Below, piece after piece: positions 1 through 6,654 of a DNA stretch of 20,180 nucleotides. The notes beneath the pieces are model-generated. The model saw nothing but the letters and a program-made list of their open reading frames with translations, was not told the origin of the DNA and did not search any database. Position 1 is the stretch's first letter; each line of letters begins with the position of its first letter. Origin of the DNA: an uncultured Bacilli bacterium (lineage in GTDB: Bacteria; Bacillota_I; Bacilli_A; RF39; UBA660). Location of the stretch: positions 1 through 20,180 of the forward strand of contig CANQPR010000012.1 in the NCBI GenBank assembly GCA_947625715.1. The letters run 5' to 3'. Position numbers and translations under genes: made by a program.

Positions 1-232
1 TTTTCCCTTATTTTGCGGGACTTTATCTAAATAATCTTTTTTTTGTTTTTAGCGGGACGTTTCCTTAATATCTAACGTTTCGTATAAAATTTCCGCAAAA
101 AATGCAAAATCACGTATACTTTTAAATAATATCATATATTTTCTATCTTAATATTTCAGATATATTATACATTGATGCCCATAAAAATACAAGAAAATTA
201 ATAATTAAATAGCTTTTAATATGTAAAATAGT
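1..232. other. Intergenic stretch with a possible short gene relic
   Basis: No convincing gene lies in this stretch, which is downstream of the methyltransferase gene. On the minus strand a 28-codon frame (135 down to 49) ends in TAA and then stays open in the same frame to the window edge, with a lysine-rich reading. This could be the interrupted end of a gene lying mostly outside the window, but there is no good ribosome binding site and the composition is very AT-rich. The heptamer GCGGGAC occurs twice, near 15-21 and 52-58. Nothing else is visible. Confidence 0.25.
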
Positions 233-1498
233 TCAATTTGAATTATTTTCTAACATTTTCACAACAGCTAATCCAATCGCCTTGCCTAGATAACAAGGAA
301 CGGCATTTCCGATTTGCGTTAATTGCCATTTCTTTGAACCTTGGAATATAAAATCATCAGGGAATGATTGTAATCTTGCCATTTCTCTTGCTGTTAAAAC
401 TCTTGGTAATTTTGGATGTATATTAACTCCCCCGTGATTTTCTTTTATTGTACAAGATGGTTTATTCCAAGGACACTTTTTCCACGAATCAGAATAATTT
501 TTATATAGACTTTCACCTTCTGGAACAGCCAGTAATTTTTGCTCCATCACTTTATTATGCTTAGTTGCCACGTGATTAAATAATAGGTCATCTTCTTTAT
601 TCATTAAATCTTGTATTGCTGATTTAGTAGTTATATATTTATCTGGAGTTAATATTGGCTTAGGATAATAGTTATCTACACCAATTCTATTTCCAATAAA
701 AATAACTCTTCTTCGTGTTTGCGGAGTATAATAATCGGCCGCATTTAAAATTGTGACATTCATTTTGTAACCGATCTTTTCAAAATCATTAATAATTTTT
801 TCTTCAACTTTTCCTCCAAGCATAGACCTTAAACCTGGGACATTTTCCATTACTACAATTTTTGGTTTTATATGATTAACAATTTCTAACATATCTAAAT
901 ATAAAGTGTTTCTTTTATCTGCAATAATTCTATTTCCTGCCATACTAAATCCCTGACAAGGAAAACCACCAACAATAACATCTATATTTTGATTTTCAAC
1001 ACTATTATATAATTCCTCTTTAACTTCTTTTTCCCTAATATCTCTACTTTTGATATTTTCTTTGAATCCTTTTTTATCTATAAAATTATATTTATAAGTT
1101 GAAACAGCTTGATCCATTATTTCAATACTTCCAACCGGATTCATACCAGCCATAACTAACCCGCAGGATAACCCGCCAGCGCCAGAAAATAAATCTATAA
1201 AATTAATTTCTTTTCTATCTTTAGGATTTTTCCAGCCATCAATTTTCCACTCTTTTGAAATATCTATATAATTTACTTTTTTTGATTCTTCATTTTTATA
1301 GTTTACATCATCAAAAATGGTTTTTTTTCTTTTCCCATTAATATAATTTTTATACCATATTTTATAATCTTCTACTGATATTCTATACCTATTATTAATT
1401 TTAGTTGCTTTTAAACTACCTTCGGCAATTTGTCTTCTAATTGTTTTTACACTTTTATCAGTTTTTTTAGCAATGTCTTCTATTGTAAAAATCTCCAT
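233..1498 (-). CDS. DNA (cytosine-5-)-methyltransferase with N-terminal HTH domain
   Basis: This enzyme would transfer a methyl group from S-adenosylmethionine to C5 of cytosine in a specific DNA site. All main C5-methyltransferase motifs are visible: SAM-binding FIDLFSGAGG near residues 100-109, the catalytic GGFPCQGFSMAG with Cys181, ENVPG at 219-223, PQTRRRVIFIG at 259-269, TAREMARLQSFP at 369-380 and QIGNAVP at 395-401. The target-recognition region between 270 and 365 is short. Residues 1-55 are a separate excisionase/MerR-like helix-turn-helix (IEDIAKKTDKSVKTIRRQI), so the protein may also bind its own promoter. At 421 residues it is complete. The start is supported by an AAGGAG site and a strong promoter just upstream. 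No restriction endonuclease is seen beside it, so it may be solitary or its partner may lie left of the window. The recognition sequence cannot be read from the protein. Confidence 0.95.
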   Translation of the reverse strand: MEIFTIEDIAKKTDKSVKTIRRQIAEGSLKATKINNRYRISVEDYKIWYKNYINGKRKKTIFDDVNYKNEESKKVNYIDISKEWKIDGWKNPKDRKEINFIDLFSGAGGLSCGLVMAGMNPVGSIEIMDQAVSTYKYNFIDKKGFKENIKSRDIREKEVKEELYNSVENQNIDVIVGGFPCQGFSMAGNRIIADKRNTLYLDMLEIVNHIKPKIVVMENVPGLRSMLGGKVEEKIINDFEKIGYKMNVTILNAADYYTPQTRRRVIFIGNRIGVDNYYPKPILTPDKYITTKSAIQDLMNKEDDLLFNHVATKHNKVMEQKLLAVPEGESLYKNYSDSWKKCPWNKPSCTIKENHGGVNIHPKLPRVLTAREMARLQSFPDDFIFQGSKKWQLTQIGNAVPCYLGKAIGLAVVKMLENNSN

Positions 1499-1508
1499 AC
1501 TGTTTTCT

Positions 1509-1560
1509 CCTTGTCCACTATATATGATAATTATACATGAGAAGTGGACATTACGTCAAT
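1509..1560 (-). promoter_or_regulatory. Methyltransferase promoter with paired operator half-sites
   Basis: On the minus strand TTGACG (1559-1554) and TATAAT (1535-1530) form a near-consensus sigma-A promoter with an 18-base spacer, followed by AAGGAG ahead of the methyltransferase ATG. The perfect inverted repeat TGTCCACT (1512-1519) / AGTGGACA (1543-1550) has one arm between -35 and -10 and the other just downstream of -10. The arm centres are 31 bp apart, about three helical turns. This layout suits a repressor, possibly the enzyme's own N-terminal helix-turn-helix, but the ligand is inferred. Confidence 0.75.
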
Positions 1561-1606
1561 AATAAATAACTAATATATTATTTTTTTATAAAGTTAATAG
1601 CATCAA

Positions 1607-1654
1607 AAAACCAGCGGTATATCGGATGTTTCACCGAATCGACCTACTGGTTTT
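1607..1654. other. Interrupted hairpin with three paired blocks
   Basis: AAAACCAG (1607-1614) pairs with CTGGTTTT (1647-1654), GGT (1616-1618) with ACC (1642-1644), and TCGG (1622-1625) with CCGA (1634-1637) around an 8-base loop. On the minus strand the stem ends in a run of six T, and on the plus strand in TTTT, so it could terminate transcription in either direction. No gene ends immediately next to it. A structured RNA element or the end of a lost mobile element are alternatives. The remaining bases of 1561-1860 are AT-rich with nothing else recognised. Confidence 0.45.
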
Positions 1655-1863
1655 CTAATGACAATATATCACAATATAACCAAAATGTACACTAATTAAA
1701 TAAAAGTTATGTAAAAAGTCTTATAATAAAAAGCGTATCTTTTATAAACTAGTATTCTAAAGAAAGAAGTTCAATAACTTTTAAGTATAGAAGATATATT
1801 AACTGATATAGTTGACACATTTTTGGCAATTTTATCAAAAATATAGTTATATATATAAAATTA

Positions 1864-1889
1864 TGCTATAATTTAATCGTTGAAGGAGG
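1864..1889 (+). promoter_or_regulatory. Extended -10 promoter and ribosome binding site
   Basis: TGCTATAAT (1864-1872) is a perfect extended -10 element, and AAGGAGG (1883-1889) lies 6 bases before the ATG at 1896. No good -35 is seen at the usual spacing, which extended -10 promoters can do without. A TTGACA at 1812-1817 is too far away to pair with it. Confidence 0.65.
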
Positions 1890-1895
1890 TTAATT

Positions 1896-2264
1896 ATGTC
1901 AGAAAATAATGAAAAAAGTTTTGATTTAGGTAGTGTCTTAACTGTAACTACAGGAAGACTGTTTACAGAAATGGAAAAGGTTTATGATATTTTAAATTAT
2001 CTTTCCAATGATAGTATTTATACACATCAAATACCAAGGGTAATGGAAGCTGCTCAACCTTATGTATTAACACAATATCCACAATTAGAAGGTGTTGGAA
2101 AAGATGTTGTTATAAACAGTTGGAAAGATGCAAAGGCATTTCTAGATTCACAAAAGGAAGTATTCGGTGATTCATTTGCATTAAGTCCTATGCCTAAAGA
2201 AATGTGTGAACATATTGATTCTATTGAAGAAGCAATAGAAATGCGTTCAACTAAGACTAGATAA
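1896..2264 (+). CDS. Small phage/plasmid-type protein, DUF7736-like
   Basis: This 122-residue soluble protein has no signal peptide or membrane segment. Its N-terminal half (LGSVLTVTTGRLFTEMEKVYDILNYLSND, read here as LGSVLTVTTGRL then EKVYDILNYL, followed by THQIPR) resembles a small family found in phages and plasmids that I recall as DUF7736; that match is from memory. The C-terminal third (KDAKAFLDSQKEVFG) is charged and helical. The start is fixed by a perfect AAGGAGG 6 bases upstream. It is transcribed alone, between an extended -10 promoter and a strong terminator hairpin. Its function is unknown; the surroundings suggest mobile-element biology. Confidence 0.75.
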   Translation: MSENNEKSFDLGSVLTVTTGRLFTEMEKVYDILNYLSNDSIYTHQIPRVMEAAQPYVLTQYPQLEGVGKDVVINSWKDAKAFLDSQKEVFGDSFALSPMPKEMCEHIDSIEEAIEMRSTKTR

Positions 2265-2273
2265 TTATTATTT

Positions 2274-2310
2274 ATATATGCATATTGGTGGTCAATATGC
2301 ATATATTTTC
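2274..2310 (+). terminator. Rho-independent terminator
   Basis: A perfect 14-bp stem (2274-2287 with 2293-2306) encloses the 5-base loop GTGGT and is followed by TTTT. It sits 10 bases after the stop codon of the small phage-type gene. Confidence 0.8.
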
Positions 2311-2314
2311 TAAA

Positions 2315-2343
2315 TTGTCATAAGTTTAATACAAAAATATTGT
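2315..2343 (+). promoter_or_regulatory. Putative promoter of toxin-like peptide gene, copy 1
   Basis: TTGTCA (2315-2320) and TATTGT (2338-2343) are separated by 17 bases. The -10 is weak. The predicted mRNA start near 2348 places the self-complementary leader (2347-2368) at the 5' end of the transcript. Confidence 0.45.
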
Positions 2344-2375
2344 ATTAGGAACATTTAATAGTTGGGTGATGCTTG

Positions 2376-2459
2376 ATGAATAAGAAAGATTTTCTAATCT
2401 TTTCTTTAATAGCTATCATCCTTTTACTTATAGCATTACTTTTCGTAATTCTAAATTAA
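2376..2459 (+). CDS. 27-residue hydrophobic peptide, candidate type I toxin (copy 1)
   Basis: The peptide starts with MNKKDF and is then an almost unbroken hydrophobic helix of about 20 residues ending in Asn, as in type I toxins that insert in the inner membrane. The Shine-Dalgarno GGGTGAT (2364-2370) lies 5 bases before ATG. Leader bases 2347-2368 are complementary, with G-U pairs, to two blocks at the 3' end of the same transcript (2514-2521 and 2529-2542), so folding of the full mRNA would bury the Shine-Dalgarno site. A convergent RNA starts on the minus strand near 2569. The sequence does not match Fst, TxpA or Ldr closely that I can see. A second locus with the same architecture lies at 6562-6654. 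A harmless small membrane peptide is the alternative. Confidence 0.65.
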   Translation: MNKKDFLIFSLIAIILLLIALLFVILN

Positions 2460-2569
2460 AAGTGCACCTAACTCAAACAGTTTGAATTAGGTGCTACACA
2501 AATTATTGGGTAACACTCAACACTGCAATATTGAATGTTCCTTTTTTATTTTATGCAAGTTTCCTTGAT
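2453..2569 (-). ncRNA. Candidate antisense RNA of toxin-like module, copy 1
   Basis: A minus-strand promoter is visible as TTGATA (2603-2598) and TATGAT (2581-2576), 16 bases apart. The RNA would run about 115 nt and end at the 15-bp hairpin 2464-2494 (one mismatch) followed by a U-rich tail. It overlaps the last codons and the whole 3' untranslated region of the peptide mRNA, the arrangement known for txpA/RatA and bsrG/SR4. Expression is inferred. Confidence 0.55.
2514..2547 (+). terminator. Terminator of toxin-like mRNA, copy 1
   Basis: CACTCAA and TTGAATG form a stem with one mismatch, followed by CC and six T (2542-2547). Homologous sequences at 4972-5003 and 6699-6735 keep the stem and T run while the loop differs. 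Confidence 0.6.
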
Positions 2570-2619
2570 AAATGCATCATAACATAAAAAAAACTTTTAT
2601 CAAGTTCCAAAAGAAAGAG

Positions 2620-2652
2620 ATAAAAGCCTTATTTTACAAGGTTTTTATCTCA
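2620..2652 (-). terminator. Terminator downstream of the 2707-3111 gene
   Basis: AGATAAAAGCCTT and AAGGTTTTTATCT form a long stem around a 7-base loop. On the minus strand it is followed by CTCTTTCTTTT, so it would end transcripts coming from the gene at 2707-3111. Apart from this hairpin and the antisense promoter, nothing else is seen in 2570-2706. Confidence 0.65.
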
Positions 2653-2706
2653 CTATATACATTCAGTTTTTTTGATACTTTGCATAATATATCACTTTAA
2701 TTCTTT

Positions 2707-3111
2707 TTATTTTGTCCTTGCTGGTCTAAGTTCAAATTTTTCAGGTATTTTACTTTCATAATGTTGCATATATCCTCTCCAAATATTTGTATCAGTATCT
2801 CGTCTAGTCAATTCATCAAAGTCAAGTTGTTTTCTAGCTATAGCAAACTTTAACCATTCTGAATACTTATCATCATAATTTAATTTCATATTGTCTATTT
2901 GCTCATTAGCATACTGCATTCCTGTTGGATCATACTTCGGATTATAATTAGGATTAGGCATTACTTGATTTCTTTCCAATGAATATACTCCAGCAATTAG
3001 ATGAGGAGTTAAAATTGATATTTTTCTCCCATTATAATCTAATTCCCCTGTTGGTATCCACATTGGAATTGGAGGTTCAATACTTCCATCTCGATGTTGC
3101 ATCCACCCCAT
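2707..3111 (-). CDS. Unrecognised protein, possibly N-terminally truncated
   Basis: I do not recognise this 134-residue protein. It is polar and tyrosine/proline-rich (PNPNYNPKYDPTG near residues 52-64), with charged, probably helical, stretches around residues 70-105 and no membrane segment or signal peptide. The ATG at 3111 has no clear ribosome binding site, and the frame stays open for 14 further codons upstream to a TAG, without another ATG. This suggests that a 5' portion was lost or that the start is weak. It lies alone between a toxin-like module and the acetyltransferase gene, with a terminator downstream. Confidence 0.55.
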   Translation of the reverse strand: MGWMQHRDGSIEPPIPMWIPTGELDYNGRKISILTPHLIAGVYSLERNQVMPNPNYNPKYDPTGMQYANEQIDNMKLNYDDKYSEWLKFAIARKQLDFDELTRRDTDTNIWRGYMQHYESKIPEKFELRPARTK

Positions 3112-3209
3112 ATAATATTTTGGTATTTTAACAATATAACAATATTTATAATTATACTAAAATTCTGTTTTTATTTAAAAGTTTTACTATATATGATTCA
3201 TAAATATTA

Positions 3210-3725
3210 TCAATTCAATTTTATAATATAACTTGTCGCATCACCATAAGCAGCCTTATAATGTTTATCTACTTTACCACCAGCACGAAGAATCATTTTT
3301 TTAGATGGAATATTTTTATCATCACAGTTTACTCTAACCTGCTTCATACCTAGTTTTTTGCACTCCATAAGCCCTAATTTTAAAATGATATTTCCATAGC
3401 CTTTCCCATATTCGCTTTTTCTAATTTTATAAAATATTTGGCTGCCACTACTCATCCAAAAATCATTAAATGTTGTTCTGATTCCAAATTCCCCTATAGG
3501 CATATCATCAATATATAATATATATCTATTAGTAGTTGAATTAATTTTTGGATTTAACTGTGTTTCTTCTTTTATAAAATCGCTTATAATGTTTTTATAT
3601 TCCCCGTAGCTTTTATTTAATATCGGATTGGATGAACGAAAATTTATATCTTCAATGTCTTGATACATTTCATATTCAGCCTTTCCCATATTTTTATTTA
3701 ACTTTATAAGTTCTGCTTTATTCAT
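3210..3725 (-). CDS. GNAT-family N-acetyltransferase
   Basis: The protein would move an acetyl group from acetyl-CoA to an unknown amine. In its 171 residues the GNAT core is at 65-165: a strand pair around YILYIDDMPIGEFGIR, then the acetyl-CoA pyrophosphate loop as RKSEYGKGYGNIILKLGL (residues 103-120), then MKQVRVNCDDKNIPSKKMILRAGG, the motif B part where Asn and Ser usually contact CoA. The C-terminal strand YIIKLN completes the fold. The start has GGGAGG upstream. The substrate cannot be told from sequence; small-molecule detoxification or acetylation of a toxin are both possible. It is followed by no clear hairpin and is not evidently in an operon with its neighbours. Confidence 0.85.
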   Translation of the reverse strand: MNKAELIKLNKNMGKAEYEMYQDIEDINFRSSNPILNKSYGEYKNIISDFIKEETQLNPKINSTTNRYILYIDDMPIGEFGIRTTFNDFWMSSGSQIFYKIRKSEYGKGYGNIILKLGLMECKKLGMKQVRVNCDDKNIPSKKMILRAGGKVDKHYKAAYGDATSYIIKLN

Positions 3726-3780
3726 TTAGAGCTTGCCTCCCTATTTCAACAATTCATAATTTTAATAATTATTTGGAATA

Positions 3781-4818
3781 TTACATTCTATAAGTAGTTG
3801 TATTTTGTATATTAGTTTTTTTACTAGTCATTATATTCTCTATTTCTTTTTTTGCATCATCCATAGCTGGGCTTGGTCTATGTCCTACACTCTCATAAGA
3901 TTTAAAATTAACATTGATTCCTAATTCATTATAAAGTTCTTGGGTTCTTTCCCATCTATTTGGTATCATATCATTCCCTAAATATTTATACATTTGCTTT
4001 AATTCATTAGATTTAATTAGTTCAGGATATCTAGGAATATAGTTATTGGGATCAGTATTTGGCTTTAAAACAAATGGATCATTTGTATCTTCTAGACCCA
4101 TATAATAAAATTGTCTAATTTTTTGAAATTCTTCTATATTTATTTTTATATCTTCATTAGTTAATTCATCTAAATTACCTATACCTACAGGCCATAATAA
4201 TTTTTCACCATTAATTTCTTTAAGTGGAAGTGTTAAAGCACCTGACACTCCTCCAGCAATAACCAGTTTTACTATTTCAGGATGTAATATAGCAAATCTA
4301 TTAGCGAATTTGGCAGAGGCGGAAAAACCATCTATCATTATTTTATCATCAATATTGATATTATAATCTTTTAATATTTCTTTGGCATCTTTAATCATCA
4401 TAATAAGCTGAATATCCACTCGTTTAAGTCCTAATTCATCTATCATTGGAGTTTTGCTATTTAAGCTATTTGAACTTAACATATGTGTATATATCATATC
4501 TTCACTATTTGGCCATTTAGGAAAAAGTGGATATAAAATTGGAAAACCTAAATCCTTGGCCACATAATACATTGGTATTCCTATTTTATCTAAATTTGTT
4601 ACTCTATCTAAAAGCACTTGTTTTTCTTCTTCTAAAGTGTCGGGTACTAATCCAATGTTAGCACCTTCAACCATAAGCGTGGTTTCCTTTTTTGTAGAAT
4701 CAGGAATAAAAATTGTGTAACCAAAATTAAAACCTTGTTTTGGTTTTTCATTCACAATTAATATTTTTCCGTATAATTTTTCATTAGGTTCCACTATTAT
4801 TTCTTTATAATTTTTCAT
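3781..4818 (-). CDS. Alpha/beta-hydrolase-like protein
   Basis: This 345-residue cytoplasmic protein has an alpha/beta-hydrolase layout. Early strands include YTIFIPDS, the nucleophile elbow is DGFSASAKFANRFAILHP with Ser166 in G-F-S-A-S (final Gly of the usual GxSxG replaced by Ser), and a candidate catalytic His313 lies in ESVGHRPSPAM. An acidic partner could be Asp244 or Asp247. The N-terminal region resembles PHB-depolymerase/esterase-type hydrolases, but no signal peptide is present. TAGGAGTGG before ATG fixes the start. It stands alone between the GNAT gene and a toxin-module remnant. The substrate is unknown. Confidence 0.7.
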   Translation of the reverse strand: MKNYKEIIVEPNEKLYGKILIVNEKPKQGFNFGYTIFIPDSTKKETTLMVEGANIGLVPDTLEEEKQVLLDRVTNLDKIGIPMYYVAKDLGFPILYPLFPKWPNSEDMIYTHMLSSNSLNSKTPMIDELGLKRVDIQLIMMIKDAKEILKDYNINIDDKIMIDGFSASAKFANRFAILHPEIVKLVIAGGVSGALTLPLKEINGEKLLWPVGIGNLDELTNEDIKINIEEFQKIRQFYYMGLEDTNDPFVLKPNTDPNNYIPRYPELIKSNELKQMYKYLGNDMIPNRWERTQELYNELGINVNFKSYESVGHRPSPAMDDAKKEIENIMTSKKTNIQNTTTYRM

Positions 4819-4918
4819 CGTCCCACTCCTATATTTTGAATTAATTTATTATTTAAAATATTTGCAATTATTATAATAATTATATCAAAATATTGTTTTA
4901 ATTTGAAGTTTTAGAAGA

Positions 4919-5024
4919 AAAGAATCACCTAACTCAGCAATGATTTAGGTGATGCACATTATATGGCAACACTCAATATGCGATATTGAATGTTCCTTTT
5001 TTATTTTATGCAAGTTCCCTTGAC
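4919..5024 (+). repeat. Remnant of the toxin-antitoxin-like module (no toxin gene)
   Basis: This 105-bp block is a diverged direct copy of 2461-2566. It keeps the CACCTAA...TTAGGTG hairpin, the AACACTCAA...TTGAATGTT terminator stem, six T, and the invariant ATTTTATGCAAGTT followed by CCTTGA. Similarity stops at about 5024. The antisense promoter seen in the other two copies is absent, and there is no hydrophobic ORF upstream in 4819-4918. It abuts the 3' end of the RhuM-type gene and may still act as its terminator region on the other strand. Confidence 0.75.
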
Positions 5025-5025
5025 A

Positions 5026-6048
5026 CTAATTAGTGTCAAAACTATTTTTATATTCTTCTAAATATTTTTCATATAATTCATCCATTGATGATACATATTT
5101 TTTATCTTGTTTAATTCTGAATTTTTCATATTCTTCATTAGCTTTTTCTAAAGCCTGTTTATGAGAAATATTACCAGAATTGGATAAAATTTTCTTTTTT
5201 CGAAATTTCAATAAATCATCCGTTGCATCAATCCATTTTTGCATTGTCATTAGATTGTGTTCATTTGCCATATCTTCGGCATAATCTAAAAATAAAGTTG
5301 TCAAACTTTCTAATTTTTTTATTTCTTGTTCATTTAAATAATTTTTAGCAATACCTATATCATACTTCATAATTTTACCATTTGGAGAATGTTTCCAATT
5401 AGTAAGTCCAAGGTGTTCTTGATTAGAATCTACTCTTTCATATATAAGTTCTGCTGCAGTATGACCAGATATGGCATAATGAAGTTTATTTTGAACAATT
5501 TTAAAAAATGTATATGCTTCTTCGGAATTTTTATTATAATCTATACTTGTACTTTCAAATAAGTCGGTAATTTTTTGATAAAGTCTTCGTTCACTTAATC
5601 GAATTTCTTTAATAGTCTCCAGTAATTCTTCATAATAGTCTTTACCAAATTTAGGACCGTTTTTCATTCTTTCTACATCTATTTTAAAACCTTTAATAAT
5701 GTAATCTTTCAAAACATTAGTAGCCCATATTCTAAATTGTGTTGCTTTTTTAGAATTTACTCGATAACCTACAGCAATTATGACATCTAAATTATAAAAT
5801 TCTACATTTCTTTTAACATCACGATTACCCTCTTTTTGAACTATTTCCATTTTGGAAATAGTTGAATTTTTTTGTAATTCTTTCTCTTCATATATATTAT
5901 TTAAATGTTTAGAAATTGCAGGAATATTTACATCAAATAATTCAGCCATACTTTTTTGAGTAAGCCATATTGTTTCATCTCTTAAAAATACATCTATATT
6001 TATTTTTTCATCTTCTGTTTCATATAAAATAATATTACTTTCTTGCAT
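5026..6048 (-). CDS. Virulence RhuM family protein
   Basis: This 340-residue protein matches the RhuM family, whose members are common in accessory islands and whose biochemical role is unknown. The N-terminal part (IWLTQKSMAELFDVNIPAIS, then KHLNNIYEEKEL) looks like a helix-turn-helix. The next part, ending YNLDVIIAVGYRVNSKKA and FRIWATNVLKDYIIKGF, is the family signature. The C-terminal half is helical and charged. I chose the ATG at 6048 over an in-frame ATG at 6087 because a consensus AAGGAGG lies just before 6048 and the promoter TTGCCA/TATAAT overlaps the would-be longer N-terminus. The gene ends against the toxin-module remnant. Confidence 0.9.
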   Translation of the reverse strand: MQESNIILYETEDEKINIDVFLRDETIWLTQKSMAELFDVNIPAISKHLNNIYEEKELQKNSTISKMEIVQKEGNRDVKRNVEFYNLDVIIAVGYRVNSKKATQFRIWATNVLKDYIIKGFKIDVERMKNGPKFGKDYYEELLETIKEIRLSERRLYQKITDLFESTSIDYNKNSEEAYTFFKIVQNKLHYAISGHTAAELIYERVDSNQEHLGLTNWKHSPNGKIMKYDIGIAKNYLNEQEIKKLESLTTLFLDYAEDMANEHNLMTMQKWIDATDDLLKFRKKKILSNSGNISHKQALEKANEEYEKFRIKQDKKYVSSMDELYEKYLEEYKNSFDTN

Positions 6049-6105
6049 TTTGACCTCCTTGATAACATTATTATACAATTTGAACATTTGTTTGGCAATA
6101 CATTT
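6049..6105 (-). promoter_or_regulatory. Promoter and ribosome binding site of the RhuM gene
   Basis: On the minus strand TTGCCA, a 17-base spacer and TATAAT precede AAGGAGGTCAAAATG. The mRNA leader would be very short, so translation from the upstream in-frame ATG at 6087 is unlikely. Confidence 0.75.
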
Positions 6106-6152
6106 TTTGAATTATTTTAACTAGTTATTTATATTAAACATTATAACAAAAA

Positions 6153-6178
6153 TGTAGACACGCTTTTTTATGTCTACA
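6153..6178 (-). terminator. Hairpin, probable minus-strand terminator
   Basis: TGTAGACA (6153-6160) and TGTCTACA (6171-6178) form a perfect 8-bp stem. On the minus strand it is followed by TTTTTGTT. No intact gene ends beside it; it may serve the structured RNA or gene relic to its right. Confidence 0.5.
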
Positions 6179-6226
6179 CTTATCTTACAACTTCACATAT
6201 AAATAATCTATTGAACTGTTTTCTAA

Positions 6227-6331
6227 TCACTTAATTTGTTGTATTCTTCCTCTATTACTAGGTGAGTGATATACTAAATCAAAGGGAAAAGTTAATTGTT
6301 CTATGGTCGTTTTCGTAATGATTCATCTCCA
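6227..6331 (-). pseudogene. Possible decayed coding segment
   Basis: On the minus strand a frame ending at TGA (6229-6227) reads like a protein C-terminus (LTFPFDLVYHSPSNRGRIQQIK). It has no start, and its likely continuation lies in another frame. It resembles the end of a gene destroyed by frameshifts; the family is not recognised. Chance in AT-rich DNA cannot be excluded. Confidence 0.2.
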
Positions 6332-6334
6332 GGC

Positions 6335-6445
6335 AATGAAAAAAGCCCATAACATCAAATGTTATGAACCTATATTCTTAAATCGCAAAGGTGCGACTTT
6401 CAACCTCTATGATGCCATAAAGAAAGATGTACAACAACTTTTTAA
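6335..6445 (-). ncRNA. Candidate structured small RNA
   Basis: On the minus strand two hairpins follow each other: a short one with stem TCGCA/TGCGA and 4-base loop, then a stem of at least 11 bp built on CATAACAT/ATGTTATG (6347-6365 region) that is followed by GGGCTTTTTT, a strong Rho-independent terminator. No protein-coding gene precedes it, so the terminator probably belongs to a small RNA. A weak promoter (TATACA, 16 bases, TAATAT) lies near 6455-6480. The GC content in the stems is above the surroundings. The class is not recognised. Confidence 0.4.
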
Positions 6446-6464
6446 TAAAATATTATTCGAACAC

Positions 6465-6493
6465 TTGTTTTTGTATATAATAAATAGTATACT
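6465..6493 (+). promoter_or_regulatory. Promoter of toxin-like peptide gene, copy 2 intact
   Basis: TTGTTT (6465-6470), a 17-base spacer and TATACT (6488-6493). Transcription would begin around 6501, exactly at the first base of the leader that is complementary to the mRNA 3' end. Confidence 0.6.
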
Positions 6494-6561
6494 TTTTTAT
6501 AGGGAATATCAGTTGTTGAGTGTCTACCTCCATTCTTTTAAAGAAAGGGGGTTTGATAAAA

Positions 6562-6654
6562 ATGAAAACTAAGGCTTTTATTGTAAAAGTTCTCAAGCTC
6601 ATTACTATCATTTTATTTCTCCTTATCATTATGATAGTGGTTATAAAAAAATGA
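6562..6654 (+). CDS. 30-residue hydrophobic peptide, candidate type I toxin (second intact copy)
   Basis: The peptide has a basic start (MKTKAF), a single hydrophobic helix rich in Ile and Leu, and a Lys-Lys end. AAAGGGGG (6545-6551) precedes ATG by 10 bases. CCTCC (6527-6531) plus TTCTTT can pair with AAAGAA plus the GGGGG of the Shine-Dalgarno site, closing it. In addition the leader 6502-6529 is complementary to 6694-6708 and 6716-6729 at the mRNA 3' end. A minus-strand promoter downstream would make an antisense RNA over the 3' half. These are hallmarks of type I toxin mRNAs. The peptide shares architecture but little sequence with the copy at 2376-2459. Confidence 0.7.
   Translation: MKTKAFIVKVLKLITIILFLLIIMIVVIKK

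Noticed and set aside
2060..2302. An 80-codon minus-strand frame
   Set aside because: It lies antisense to the DUF7736-like gene and crosses its terminator.
6303..6572. An 89-codon plus-strand open frame
   Set aside because: It has no ribosome binding site, contains the hairpins of the candidate RNA and the toxin promoter, and overlaps the toxin start in another frame.
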